Shown here piece after piece: positions 8,623 through 17,067 of a DNA stretch of 64,000 nucleotides; position 1 is the stretch's first letter; every line of letters starts with the position of its first letter. The notes beneath the pieces are model-generated. The model worked only from the letters and a program-made list of their open reading frames with translations, ran no database searches and was not told the DNA's origin. This DNA comes from Parvularcula mediterranea (lineage in GTDB: Bacteria > Pseudomonadota > Alphaproteobacteria > Caulobacterales > Parvularculaceae): positions 1,416,501 to 1,480,500 of the forward strand of contig NZ_JABFCX010000002.1 of the NCBI RefSeq assembly GCF_013085255.1, read 5' to 3'. Made by a program: the position numbers and the translations under genes.

Positions 8623-9384
8623 ATGTCTCTGCGAACCCTTATTTGCGACGACGAGCCGCCAGCGCTCGAACTCATGGCGACCCTCCTTGAGGGCATCCGC
8701 CGCGTGGATCTCGTGGCCAAATGCCTGTCAGCGCGTGAGGCGCTCGAACGCATCAACGCTGGCGGGATCGACCTTGCCATCTTCGACATCGAGATGCCTG
8801 AAATGAGCGGTGTCGACGTGATCTCAAAGATCACCGTGGAGCCCAAACCGCTCCTCGTTTTCGCCACAGCCCACGCTGAATACGCAGTCGAAGCCTTCGA
8901 CGTCGACGCGATCGATTACATCGTGAAACCCATCGAGGAAGACCGCGTCCGCCGGGCGATCGACAAGGCTGAGCGGCTTCACGCCTCGATCGTGGCGTCC
9001 AAGGAAGACGGCTCCCAGATGGTCGAGGATCAGGACCGCGCCGTCGCGCCCGACGCCATCCTCAAGGTGCCTGACGGCGGCCGCATCCACTTCATCGCCG
9101 AGAGCGAGGTGATCTGGGTCGAGGCGGCTGGCGACTACTCGATCGTCCACACCCGCGAAGGAAAGAATTTCGCGATGCGGGCGACGCTGGCCTCGCTCCA
9201 GAAGAAGCTCGCCGCGGGGAAATTCGCCCGGGTCCACAGGTCAGCCATCATCGCCTCCGGCGCCATCAAGGCGATCAAGATGCTCCCGAAGGGCGAGGCG
9301 TCCATCCTGCTCGAAGGGGATGTCACCGTCCGTTCAAGCAGGACCTATCGCGACACGGTCAGGGCCCTCGCAGACCGCGATTGA
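8623..9384 (+). CDS. LytTR-family response regulator
   Basis: This is a response regulator of 253 residues. The receiver has Asp55 in LAIFDIEMPEMSG and the Lys motif YIVKPIEEDR near residue 105. The C-terminal LytTR DNA-binding domain (about 145-250) includes IWVEAAGDYSIVHTREGKNFAMRATL and FARVHRSAII. LytTR domains bind DNA mainly through beta strands. The gene is divergent from the LytS-type kinase, its probable partner, and is followed after 157 bp by the secreted GH3 glucosidase, which it might control. That last link is positional only. Confidence 0.9.
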   Translation: MSLRTLICDDEPPALELMATLLEGIRRVDLVAKCLSAREALERINAGGIDLAIFDIEMPEMSGVDVISKITVEPKPLLVFATAHAEYAVEAFDVDAIDYIVKPIEEDRVRRAIDKAERLHASIVASKEDGSQMVEDQDRAVAPDAILKVPDGGRIHFIAESEVIWVEAAGDYSIVHTREGKNFAMRATLASLQKKLAAGKFARVHRSAIIASGAIKAIKMLPKGEASILLEGDVTVRSSRTYRDTVRALADRD

Positions 9385-9541
9385 TCCGCGTGCTGCAGCG
9401 CACAATCCAGCTCACCGCTGCGAGAGGACGGGTTGCCGCAAGGCCCCTTGCGCTTCAGACCTCGAGGCAAGATTCCTAGTCTGGAAATCACTCGCCGAAC
9501 CGATGGCCCCCATCGGCGCCGGCGCCAAGGGAGAAGACCTG

Positions 9542-11791
9542 ATGAAGACTTTCCTAGCCGCAGCTGCCGCATCGACAAGCCTCCTGGCCCACGCCGCCAT
9601 CGCTCAGGACACGATCGCAGAGAAGGTGGACGCGCTCCTCGCGGAAATGACGATGGAGGAGAAAGTCGGGCAGCTGACCCAGTACAGCGCCGCATGGGAA
9701 GTCACAGGCTCCGCTCCCACCGGGGAGAGCGAAGTCGCAAAACGGTTCCGCCATGTGGAATCAGGCCTCGTCGGCTCTATGTTGAATGTGATCGGTACGG
9801 ATCAAGTCCGCACAATCCAGGAATACGCCGTCGAGAACTCTCGCCTCGGCATCCCGATGATCTTCGCCTACGACGTGATTCACGGGCATAGGACATCCTT
9901 CCCCCTACCTCTCGCTGAGGCGGCCAGCTGGGACATGGAGCTGATCGAAGAGGGCGCGCGTGTCGCCGCCCGTGAAGCCGCTGCCCAGGGCCTCAACTGG
10001 ACCTTCGCACCCATGATCGACATCAGCCGCGATGCGCGCTGGGGCCGCGTGATGGAAGGTGCTGGCGAAGACCCGTTCCTTGGCTCTGAAATCGCTGTGG
10101 CAAGGGTCAACGGTTTCCAGGGCGATGACCTTTCCGACCCGCTGACAATCGCTGCGACCGCCAAGCACTTTGCAGGCTACGGCTTTGCGGAGAGCGGCAA
10201 GGACTATAATGCCGCCGAAGTCGGCACGGTGACGCTCTGGAACGTCATCTTCCCGCCGTTCAAGGCAGCCATTGAGCGCGCGAACGTCCGTACCGTGATG
10301 AACGCCTTCAACACGGTGAACGGTGTTCCGGCGACCGGTGACGAATGGATGCAACGCGACATCCTCAAGGGTGAGTGGGGCTTTGACGGCTTTGTCGTTT
10401 CCGACTGGGGCTCGGCCGTTGAGATGATCGACCACGGCTTCGCTGCTGACCGCGAAGATGCAGCCAAGCTCGCCATCATCGCAGGCTCGGACATGGACAT
10501 GGAGTCCTACGTTTTCCGTGACCACCTCGAAGGTCTCGTCGAGACAGGCGCCGTCGATGAAGCGCTGATCGACGACGCAGTCCGCCGTGTGCTGACGGTC
10601 AAGTATGAGCTCGGCCTCTTTGACGACCCCTACCGCTACATTGATGAGGGCCGTGAAGAGGCGCTTCTCATGGCGGAAGAACATGTCATGGCTGCCCGCA
10701 AGATGGCGGAAGCGTCTGTTGTGCTTCTGAAAAACGAGGGCGATCTTCTGCCGCTCTCCACCGACGACGATGTTGTGATCATCGGCGCACTGGCCGCTGA
10801 CAAGGACGCGCCGATCGGCAACTGGCGCGCTCAGGCAGAGGCGAAGTCCGCAGTCTCGGTCCTCGAGGGCCTCGACGCCATCGACTTTCCGTACACTTAC
10901 GTGGAAGGCGCGAAGGTCCAGATTGGCGACGCAGGTTTCGGTGATGAGCTGACCATCAACATGGAAGACCGCTCTGGCTTCGATGACGCGGTGAAGGCCG
11001 CGGCAGCAGCCGACAAGGTCGTCCTCGTCTTGGGCGAAACGGCACTGATGAGCGGGGAGGGCAGGAGCCGCGCAGGCATCAAGCTTCCTGGCGTACAACA
11101 AGAGCTCCTCGAGGCCGTCCACGAAGCGAACCCGAACACGATCCTCTGGGTCATGGGTGGCCGCCCTCAGGACCTTTCGTGGGCTGATGAAAATGTCCCG
11201 GCGATCTTCCAAGGCTGGCATCTCGGCCATGAAAGCGGTAACGCCGTCGCCAGCATCCTGACCGGCGCCTACAATCCGAGCGGCAAACTGCCGATGACTT
11301 TCCCGCGCGCGGTCGGTCAGGTGCCGATCTACTACAATGCACTCAACACGGGTCGTCCGGGGCCGAAGAAGGAAGTGTTCTGGCAGCACTACACCGACAT
11401 GACCAACGACCCTCTTTACCCGTTCGGTCACGGTCTCAGCTACACGGACTTTGACTATTCAAGGCTCCGCGCTCGCCAGCGCGGCGAGAATGTCGAAGTT
11501 TCCGTCCGTGTTCGGAACACCGGAGACATGGCAGGCCAGGAAGTCGCCCAGCTCTACATCTGGGACCGCGCGGCCACCGTCGCACGTCCCATCCGCGAGC
11601 TGAAGGGTTTTGAGAAGTTCGAGCTTGCTCCGGGCAAGACCAAGACAGTCAGCTTCACGCTGACCCCTGACGAGCTTGGCTTCTACAAGGGTGACGGCAG
11701 CTTCGTGACCGAGCCGGGCGCGTTCGACATCTTCGTTGGCGGATCATCCGCTGCGGAGCTGAAAACCACCATCGATTACAAGGCTGAGTAG
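9542..11791 (+). CDS. bglX: Secreted GH3 beta-glucosidase (BglX-like)
   Basis: This is a periplasmic glycoside hydrolase of family 3, about 749 residues, expected to release glucose from beta-glucosides. A signal peptide is clear: MKTFLAAAAASTSLLAHAAIAQ, probably cut after AIAQ. The GH3 barrel contains TFAPMIDISRDARWGRVMEGAGEDP and KHFAGYG, and the nucleophile Asp288 is in GFVVSDWGS. The second domain (from about 400) has VVLLKNEGDLLPL, and a C-terminal fibronectin-III-like domain ends the protein. The open frame extends upstream to 9320, but ATG 9542 has AGGGAG at proper spacing and begins the signal peptide. A stem-loop follows the stop. Confidence 0.93.
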   Translation: MKTFLAAAAASTSLLAHAAIAQDTIAEKVDALLAEMTMEEKVGQLTQYSAAWEVTGSAPTGESEVAKRFRHVESGLVGSMLNVIGTDQVRTIQEYAVENSRLGIPMIFAYDVIHGHRTSFPLPLAEAASWDMELIEEGARVAAREAAAQGLNWTFAPMIDISRDARWGRVMEGAGEDPFLGSEIAVARVNGFQGDDLSDPLTIAATAKHFAGYGFAESGKDYNAAEVGTVTLWNVIFPPFKAAIERANVRTVMNAFNTVNGVPATGDEWMQRDILKGEWGFDGFVVSDWGSAVEMIDHGFAADREDAAKLAIIAGSDMDMESYVFRDHLEGLVETGAVDEALIDDAVRRVLTVKYELGLFDDPYRYIDEGREEALLMAEEHVMAARKMAEASVVLLKNEGDLLPLSTDDDVVIIGALAADKDAPIGNWRAQAEAKSAVSVLEGLDAIDFPYTYVEGAKVQIGDAGFGDELTINMEDRSGFDDAVKAAAAADKVVLVLGETALMSGEGRSRAGIKLPGVQQELLEAVHEANPNTILWVMGGRPQDLSWADENVPAIFQGWHLGHESGNAVASILTGAYNPSGKLPMTFPRAVGQVPIYYNALNTGRPGPKKEVFWQHYTDMTNDPLYPFGHGLSYTDFDYSRLRARQRGENVEVSVRVRNTGDMAGQEVAQLYIWDRAATVARPIRELKGFEKFELAPGKTKTVSFTLTPDELGFYKGDGSFVTEPGAFDIFVGGSSAAELKTTIDYKAE

Positions 11792-11804
11792 GAAATGGCA
11801 CCCC

Positions 11805-11830
11805 TGCGGCGCCTGGAGTTCGGCGCCGCA
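11805..11830 (+). terminator. Stem-loop after the GH3 gene
   Basis: A perfect 9-bp inverted repeat, TGCGGCGCC and GGCGCCGCA, with an 8-nt loop starts 13 bp after the stop. Only a weak T stretch follows (GGTTT), so it may be a terminator or an mRNA-stabilising hairpin. Confidence 0.5.
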
Positions 11831-12034
11831 GCAAGGTTTGGCGTATTCTCGCGCTGTTCCCACTCACCGCTTCGATTGGACGGCTCGCCGCAAACCAGCT
11901 TGCTCGAAGTTAAGCCCCGCAGCATCGTTTGCCGGTTATTTGCAGCCAGATCCTGAGCTTCGTTGGCCTTCGAAGCGATGGAGTTGGCAGCAACACAACT
12001 CCCCTGGCGGGTCCCGTTCGGGCCTGCATTTACT
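11831..12034. other. Non-coding stretch between the GH3 gene and DUF1501 gene
   Basis: No credible protein gene is seen in this roughly 200-bp interval. It lies between a stem-loop and a strong plus-strand terminator at 12035-12086, so it could be transcribed as a small RNA. I found no match by eye to tmRNA, 6S, SRP or RNase P RNA. Confidence 0.35.
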
Positions 12035-12086
12035 GGCCTCTGCGATCTCCGGCTGTTTTTCAGCCGCGGCGCAGAGGCCCTTTTTT
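12035..12086 (+). terminator. Strong intrinsic terminator (plus strand)
   Basis: The outer stem GGCCTCTGCG/CGCAGAGGCC is a perfect 10-bp repeat. A nested stem GGCTG/CAGCC with a five-T loop sits inside it, and TTTTTT follows at 12081-12086. The T run is on the plus strand, so it ends rightward transcription. The nearest rightward gene, GH3, stops 240 bp upstream and has its own stem-loop. Confidence 0.75.
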
Positions 12087-12088
12087 GC

Positions 12089-13471
12089 CTAGGCGGCGGT
12101 GTTGATGAAGCCGAGCGGAAGCCGGTCAAAATTACCGCGATTGGGCAGGATCGTATCGAGGTCTGCCTCGCTGATACCGAACCAGCGACCAAGATCCGAC
12201 GCATACTGCTCAACAGCAGTGTCAGGGATCAGAGCGCCGCGGCGATAGTCCCTATCGTGATCAACAACATAGGGCGCAACATCGCCATAGATGCCACCAC
12301 CATTGACCGCACCACCCATCACCATGTGATGACTACCCCAGCCATGATCTGTACCCGTTGAGTTACTCGTCAGTGTTCGGCCAAAATCCGACGTGGTGAA
12401 GGTGGTGACGTTGTGCGAGAGCCCAGCGCCGTCGATAGCATCCTGGAAGGCCTTCAAGGCTTGGGAGAAGGTTCGGATCTTGTCGGGCAGTCTGTCAACA
12501 TGGTTCGCGTGGGTATCAAAACCGCCAATCGAGACGAAAAAGATCTGGCGGTTGACGCCAAACGCCTCGCGTTGGGCGATCATGTTGGCAACGCCAGCAA
12601 ATTGTTCCGACAACCCGTTGCCCGGAATGATAACCTGATCGCCAAACGTCTCACCTTTCAGCGATTGCGAGACGAAGTTCATGTCGACGATCGCTTGGCT
12701 TTGCTTCTCCATGATGTCGCGCATCAGCACGTTGTTGCGTGCGCTGCCGCCAGCGCGGCCATACCACTCGCGGATCCTGGGAGGCAGCTCGCTTGTACCA
12801 AGGACGGAACCGGTCGCGCCGAATGCTGTCCGCGCTTTGCCGTTGCGAACCTGCAGCTGACGGCTCTCACGGCCGGACAGGAACACGGATTGGCGACTGG
12901 CGGAGAAGCCGCCGAAACCAGCCGAACCGTTCGTCGCATCGAGGAAGCGTCCACCCCAACCGTATTGGGAACCCTCCGTCTGCAAAGAAAGCCAATACGA
13001 CTCTTGGTCATTATGGGATTGAAGTCGCGGTGGGAGAATAGCGGAGCCGTCCATCACCTGCTGGCGGCTGACTGGCTCAATCAACGTGCCAACATTTGGA
13101 ACGAAGGCCATTTTGCCATCGTTGAAGAGCTGTGCGAGTTCTGCGGCCTCTGGCGGCATTGCGAACTGCCGTGTGCCGAACGAGTTGCCAGCTTGCGGGG
13201 TTAGCGGCACGAGGCCAGAGCGCTCCCGCGTACTTCCAAGGCCAGCTTCATCAAAAGCGTCCATGATCAGCTTACGCGAGCCGGACCAGTCATTGTACGA
13301 AGACTGATCATATCCAATGAGCATCTCGTGGTTGTCGAGACCGCCTTCGAACAGGAGGCAGACAAGCGCTTTGTAGTCGCCTCCCACACTTGCACGGGCG
13401 GCAAGCGGAGAAAGTGCGGTGGCACCCATGGCGGCGGCGGAGCGGTGGAGGAAGGAACGGCGTGAAAGCAT
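12089..13471 (-). CDS. DUF1501 family protein with Tat signal
   Basis: This protein of 460 residues belongs to the DUF1501 family, an alkaline-phosphatase-like fold of unknown activity. A twin-arginine signal is present (LSRRSFLHRS, then AAAMGATALSPLAARA), so it is exported folded. Visible family features are ALVCLLFEGGLDNHEML near the mature N-terminus and SDFGRTLTSNSTGTDHGWGSHHMVMGGAV near residue 360. Start 13471 is preferred over ATG 13477 because AGGAG lies six bases before the former and directly abuts the latter. It is 9 bp downstream of the DUF1800 gene. Such pairs are widespread and are usually treated as one secretion or cell-surface unit, with function unproven. Confidence 0.88.
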   Translation of the reverse strand: MLSRRSFLHRSAAAMGATALSPLAARASVGGDYKALVCLLFEGGLDNHEMLIGYDQSSYNDWSGSRKLIMDAFDEAGLGSTRERSGLVPLTPQAGNSFGTRQFAMPPEAAELAQLFNDGKMAFVPNVGTLIEPVSRQQVMDGSAILPPRLQSHNDQESYWLSLQTEGSQYGWGGRFLDATNGSAGFGGFSASRQSVFLSGRESRQLQVRNGKARTAFGATGSVLGTSELPPRIREWYGRAGGSARNNVLMRDIMEKQSQAIVDMNFVSQSLKGETFGDQVIIPGNGLSEQFAGVANMIAQREAFGVNRQIFFVSIGGFDTHANHVDRLPDKIRTFSQALKAFQDAIDGAGLSHNVTTFTTSDFGRTLTSNSTGTDHGWGSHHMVMGGAVNGGGIYGDVAPYVVDHDRDYRRGALIPDTAVEQYASDLGRWFGISEADLDTILPNRGNFDRLPLGFINTAA

Positions 13472-13480
13472 CGTCATCTC

Positions 13481-15265
13481 CTAGTTCTGGACCAAGAATT
13501 CAGGTGAAGTGGCGATCATTGCGACCGCGAGGCGCATCCGGTCGAACTCTCCCTCCTCGGGTGCATTCGGATCAATCCGGACAAGCTCGATCATCGAGGC
13601 CAGCTCACTCAGTGCGTCCTGAGGGAGCTTCCCGCCCGTGAGGATGAGATCAGCTTCCGTAGCCAGCGCCATCGGATCATTTGCCAGTTCGCGCAGCGGC
13701 TCGATGCTTGAGGTGAACGCAAAGTTCCGACCATTACTCCTCAAGTCGGGCGCAGCGTAAAACGAAGCCACTTCCTTCGTGTAGCCGATGATCGCTTCAG
13801 TTGACTGAGTCTGAAACTCCGGCGTCACAAGGCCCATGTCGCCTGCCTCGCTGCCCGGTTCAACAAAGCCCGGGCGGTAGAAATTGAAGACACCGGGCGA
13901 AGCGAAGGCGTTCATCTCCAGTCGTCCGTCGAGATCGAGCGAACGAAGGCGACCGGAATAGGGGATTGGCCCCGAGGTCGACACGGTCTGCTCTCCACGG
14001 AATGAGCGAACGACATTCGCCAAACGAAGCAGCGGAGAGCGGAGCTTCCCTTCACGTTCGCCCGTCTCTGTGTTCTGTGCCTCTTCATCCGTCAGGATGG
14101 CAGCAGCGACGGCAGCCATGTCGCAGCGTTGGCCTGTGCCGATGACCTGACCATTTGCGAGCTCGAAGGAGCCTGCGTTGAAGACTTCGGCAACGCGTCC
14201 GACATACTCAGGAGACGGATTGGATGTCACAAGCTTCTGAATGAGCTGCTTCGAGATAAACGGAGCGACATTGGGATGCGTCAGCAGGAAGTCGAGCGCT
14301 GCTTGAACGCTCGCCACTGGCGACGTTCCAACATCAATCGTTGTACCTAGGAAGCTCTTGGGTCCTGGCTCGTGGAACTCAGGGTAGCCCGCCATGGGGA
14401 TGTACCGGTTGTCATCAGTGATCTGTGGGCGGTCAAAACGTGTATTTGCCCAAGTGAGGCCGGTGAACACCTTCGCGAGACCTGAGATATCGTTGATGTC
14501 GTAGGTCTCTTCTCCGAGGGGCTGGCCCTGCTCATCAAGCATCTCGAGCCCGATTGTGAACAGCTGCATCACCTCGCGGGCGAAATTCTCGTCCGGTTCG
14601 ATACCGGTTGAGCTGTCGCGCATCTTATTGCCCATATGCGAGAGGTAGATCCCCATCACCGGGCTCAGCGATACCTTGCGAACAAGCTGACAGTAGTTGC
14701 CGAGAGCTTCCTCTTGAAGATCATCGAGGTACACGCCGTATTCACGGACCCTCGGGCTGAGAAGCTGATCCTGAAGCGAGATGACGACGATCTGAGACAG
14801 CGCGAAGGCCATCCGTTGACGGAGTTGATCTTCGCCGTGAATGGCGCGTTCCCAGAACAGGTCCTGGACTTCGTCGACCCGGGTCCGATCAATCTCCCAT
14901 TCCTCGATCATCCGGTCGAGATAGGGGACAGGTTCTTTCGTTACCTGATCAGCGATCCAGGCGTCGATGCCGGTCTCCTGAAGCTCTACGACGTCCGCTT
15001 TCGACGGACCGAACGTTGCCTGCTGGAGGAAGCGTACAGCTTCGTATTCCGACACGGGATCGGGCTGCGGCTCAGGTTCCGGCTCTGGATCCGGCGGCGG
15101 AGGCGGAGGCGGAGGCGGAGGGGGCGGAGGAGGAGGAGGAGGAGTATCCGTACCGCCGCTCGTCGGCGGTGGTGTTGGTTCGGGATCAGGACCTGATCCT
15201 TCAGGCATACAGGCGGCCAGCGTTATCGCGGCCGTACACAGAAGTAATGGTCGAATGAATGACAT
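13481..15265 (-). CDS. DUF1800 lipoprotein with polyproline linker
   Basis: This is a predicted lipoprotein of about 594 residues. The signal MSFIRPLLLCTAAITLAAC ends in a lipobox with Cys19. A linker follows: a Gly/Thr/Pro segment, a run of about 17 prolines, and Pro-Glu repeats to about residue 75, probably spanning the periplasm or cell wall. The DUF1800 domain begins with VRFLQQATFGPSKADVVEL and contains NFAREVMQLFTIGL and FTGLTW, typical of the family. A TTG start at 15280 is possible, but ATG 15265 begins the signal peptide. It is followed by the DUF1501 gene in the usual order. No enzymatic role is established. Confidence 0.87.
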   Translation of the reverse strand: MSFIRPLLLCTAAITLAACMPEGSGPDPEPTPPPTSGGTDTPPPPPPPPPPPPPPPPPDPEPEPEPQPDPVSEYEAVRFLQQATFGPSKADVVELQETGIDAWIADQVTKEPVPYLDRMIEEWEIDRTRVDEVQDLFWERAIHGEDQLRQRMAFALSQIVVISLQDQLLSPRVREYGVYLDDLQEEALGNYCQLVRKVSLSPVMGIYLSHMGNKMRDSSTGIEPDENFAREVMQLFTIGLEMLDEQGQPLGEETYDINDISGLAKVFTGLTWANTRFDRPQITDDNRYIPMAGYPEFHEPGPKSFLGTTIDVGTSPVASVQAALDFLLTHPNVAPFISKQLIQKLVTSNPSPEYVGRVAEVFNAGSFELANGQVIGTGQRCDMAAVAAAILTDEEAQNTETGEREGKLRSPLLRLANVVRSFRGEQTVSTSGPIPYSGRLRSLDLDGRLEMNAFASPGVFNFYRPGFVEPGSEAGDMGLVTPEFQTQSTEAIIGYTKEVASFYAAPDLRSNGRNFAFTSSIEPLRELANDPMALATEADLILTGGKLPQDALSELASMIELVRIDPNAPEEGEFDRMRLAVAMIATSPEFLVQN

Positions 15266-15361
15266 CCACACGCACCCCAATGGCTAGGAGGTGAATGTGT
15301 AACAATCCAGTCTGTCCGAAATATGGCGGGAGTTGGGCGAAAAAGTCCGCCCACGTTATAC

Positions 15362-16264
15362 TTAATGGGTCCTGTCGTTTTTAAGGTGTTCGATTACCTT
15401 AGACGTCAGCATGGGGAGGAACTTAGGCGCCAGATCATGGCCCATATCGTTAACGAGTTCGAGCTCTGAGTGCTCAAGATTTGCGTGAAGATCCTTACCA
15501 GCGGTCACGGGGACGAGCTTGTCAACGTAACCGTGAACAATAAGACTGTGGCAGGGTATTTGGCGGGTGTATTTGCGAAGATCGCCGGTCTCTAAAATTG
15601 CAGCGAGTTGCCTCTGCCAGCCCTCGCGGTCCATTCCGCGGTCATAGGCAGCGGCATGGAAGGCCCTCAAATCCGCCTCACTCATGCCACCATCGACGGT
15701 CATGAAGAACTGCCACTTCGCCACGATATCGTCGATCGTGGCTTCGCGGCCTTCAGGTGCCTTGCCGCGGTTGAGGAGGATATCCATGGCCTTCTTCTCA
15801 GGCATCGGAAGGCGACGATTGTTCGTGGACGTCATGAAGAAGACGATCCGATCAATTCGGTCCGTATGCCGAGCGGCGAGTACTTGGCTGACGATGCCCC
15901 CCATGGAGAGACCGATGAGATGCGCCTTCTCGATACCGAGATGGTCCAGCACGGAGACCGCATCGTCCGCCATGTCTTCGAGGGTGTAGGGAGCTCCAGC
16001 CTTGAGGCCGATCAGACCCAGGATCAGCTGGAGGTAGGGGTTCGGCGGCTTCTTGCCCTCGACCCGCCCCGACAGGCCGACATCGCGGTGGTCAATGCGA
16101 ATGGTCCTGAAGCCAGCCTGCTGGAGGTCACGGACGAATGGTTCGGGCCATTGCGTCAACTGCATCCCAAGGCCCGTCAGCATAAGGACGGGCTTGCCAT
16201 CCTCCGGTCCTCCGACTTCGTACGCAATCGGGATGGCGCTGTCAGTCTTGCCCGTCATCGTCAT
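15362..16264 (-). CDS. Alpha/beta-hydrolase
   Basis: This is an alpha/beta-hydrolase of 300 residues. The nucleophile elbow is GLSMGG, the oxyanion region is LMLTGLGMQLTQW, an Asp lies in HGYVDKLVP, and the catalytic His is in NDMGHDLAP. Similarity to proline iminopeptidase and esterase-like hydrolases is general, so the substrate is unknown. The ATG at 16264 shares a base with the upstream TAA stop (TAATG), so it is coupled to the TIGR03084 gene. It is the last gene of the seven-gene operon that starts with atuA. Confidence 0.83.
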   Translation of the reverse strand: MTMTGKTDSAIPIAYEVGGPEDGKPVLMLTGLGMQLTQWPEPFVRDLQQAGFRTIRIDHRDVGLSGRVEGKKPPNPYLQLILGLIGLKAGAPYTLEDMADDAVSVLDHLGIEKAHLIGLSMGGIVSQVLAARHTDRIDRIVFFMTSTNNRRLPMPEKKAMDILLNRGKAPEGREATIDDIVAKWQFFMTVDGGMSEADLRAFHAAAYDRGMDREGWQRQLAAILETGDLRKYTRQIPCHSLIVHGYVDKLVPVTAGKDLHANLEHSELELVNDMGHDLAPKFLPMLTSKVIEHLKNDRTH

Positions 16265-17067
16265 TATGCTGCTCTTTCTGCCTTCCGGCGAAGTCCGGGC
16301 GGAGGAGGGGTCTCCGGCGCGCCGGCAAAGCACTGCGCCTTGCTCATCCAGTCTTTAGCAGCACTCCCCGTGACCTCCAAAGGAACGTCAGCGATGTTCC
16401 GGGTCTGTGTCACCACCTGGCAGAATGCCGTAGCAGGCCCTTCGATCCGCTCGTCAGCCTGCTCGTCATTGAACGTCCACACCTCTCCTGAAGGCGCGGT
16501 CAGGCGGACGTGAGGCTTCACCCCTGGACGTTCCTCTCCGCGCACGGAGTAGGTCCAGCCGAAGGTCCTGACGCCCAGCTCGGCGATCGGGTAGATGCGA
16601 TCCTCGTCCTGACGATCTCTGCCGAGGGCATCGAACACCGCCTGTCCGTGCGCCCATGTTTCCATAAGGCGGGCCGAGATCGACGATTGCGCACTCATCG
16701 GTGGTCCGACCCAGGGCAGACGCGCCTCAGGGTCAGCGTTGCGGAAGGCATCGGCTGTCGCGCGCGCCCCGGCGATCCATGTCTCCCGCAGGCATTCACC
16801 GGAAAGATCGCCGTACCGCTCATCCTCGTAAGAGCGCAGTCCGGTCGTCGCCATCTTCGGCAGCGCTTCCTGCAACATGGCCATAAACCCTTCCGGGTCC
16901 TGAAGGCTCAGGGTTGCCGCCTCGTTCCACATATGCAGATGGCGGAGGATCTGATCCACCGTCCACTCCTTGAAGAGCGTGGTCGCATCGTGGGCGAGGT
17001 CACCGCCAGTGATCGCCCGGTCGAGCGCCTCGCTCTCCTCGAGGAAAAAGTCCGCTTCCCTGATCAT
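16264..17067 (-). CDS. TIGR03084 / DinB-like (MDMPI-type) protein
   Basis: This 267-residue protein looks like the TIGR03084 family, part of the DinB/mycothiol-dependent maleylpyruvate isomerase-like metal-binding fold. The N-terminal four-helix part has EWTVDQILRHLHMWNEAA and later ARLMETWAHGQAVFDALG, which supply candidate metal-binding histidines. A C-terminal domain contains VRLTAPSGEVWTFND. Members are often near acyl-CoA or aromatic degradation genes, but no activity is proven to my knowledge. Both ends overlap neighbours, 4 nt with the flavoprotein gene and 1 nt with the hydrolase gene. Confidence 0.75.
   Translation of the reverse strand: MIREADFFLEESEALDRAITGGDLAHDATTLFKEWTVDQILRHLHMWNEAATLSLQDPEGFMAMLQEALPKMATTGLRSYEDERYGDLSGECLRETWIAGARATADAFRNADPEARLPWVGPPMSAQSSISARLMETWAHGQAVFDALGRDRQDEDRIYPIAELGVRTFGWTYSVRGEERPGVKPHVRLTAPSGEVWTFNDEQADERIEGPATAFCQVVTQTRNIADVPLEVTGSAAKDWMSKAQCFAGAPETPPPPGLRRKAERAA

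Noticed and set aside
9905-11431. Long open frame antisense to the GH3 glucosidase gene
   Set aside because: It is a shadow of the high-GC coding strand. It has no ribosome site or recognisable family, and the sense gene has full catalytic motifs.
11831-12086. Possible tmRNA or 6S RNA gene
   Set aside because: No tRNA-like half, no tag ending in Ala-Ala and no 6S-type long hairpin could be drawn. Kept only as a candidate unknown RNA.
15090-15155. Gly/Arg-rich plus-strand frames in the GGC/GGA repeat tract
   Set aside because: They are the reverse of the polyproline linker in the DUF1800 lipoprotein.
15294-15383. Short plus-strand frame of 29 codons after AGGAGG
   Set aside because: It has a good ribosome site but no family or conservation visible, and it runs into the end of the convergent hydrolase gene.
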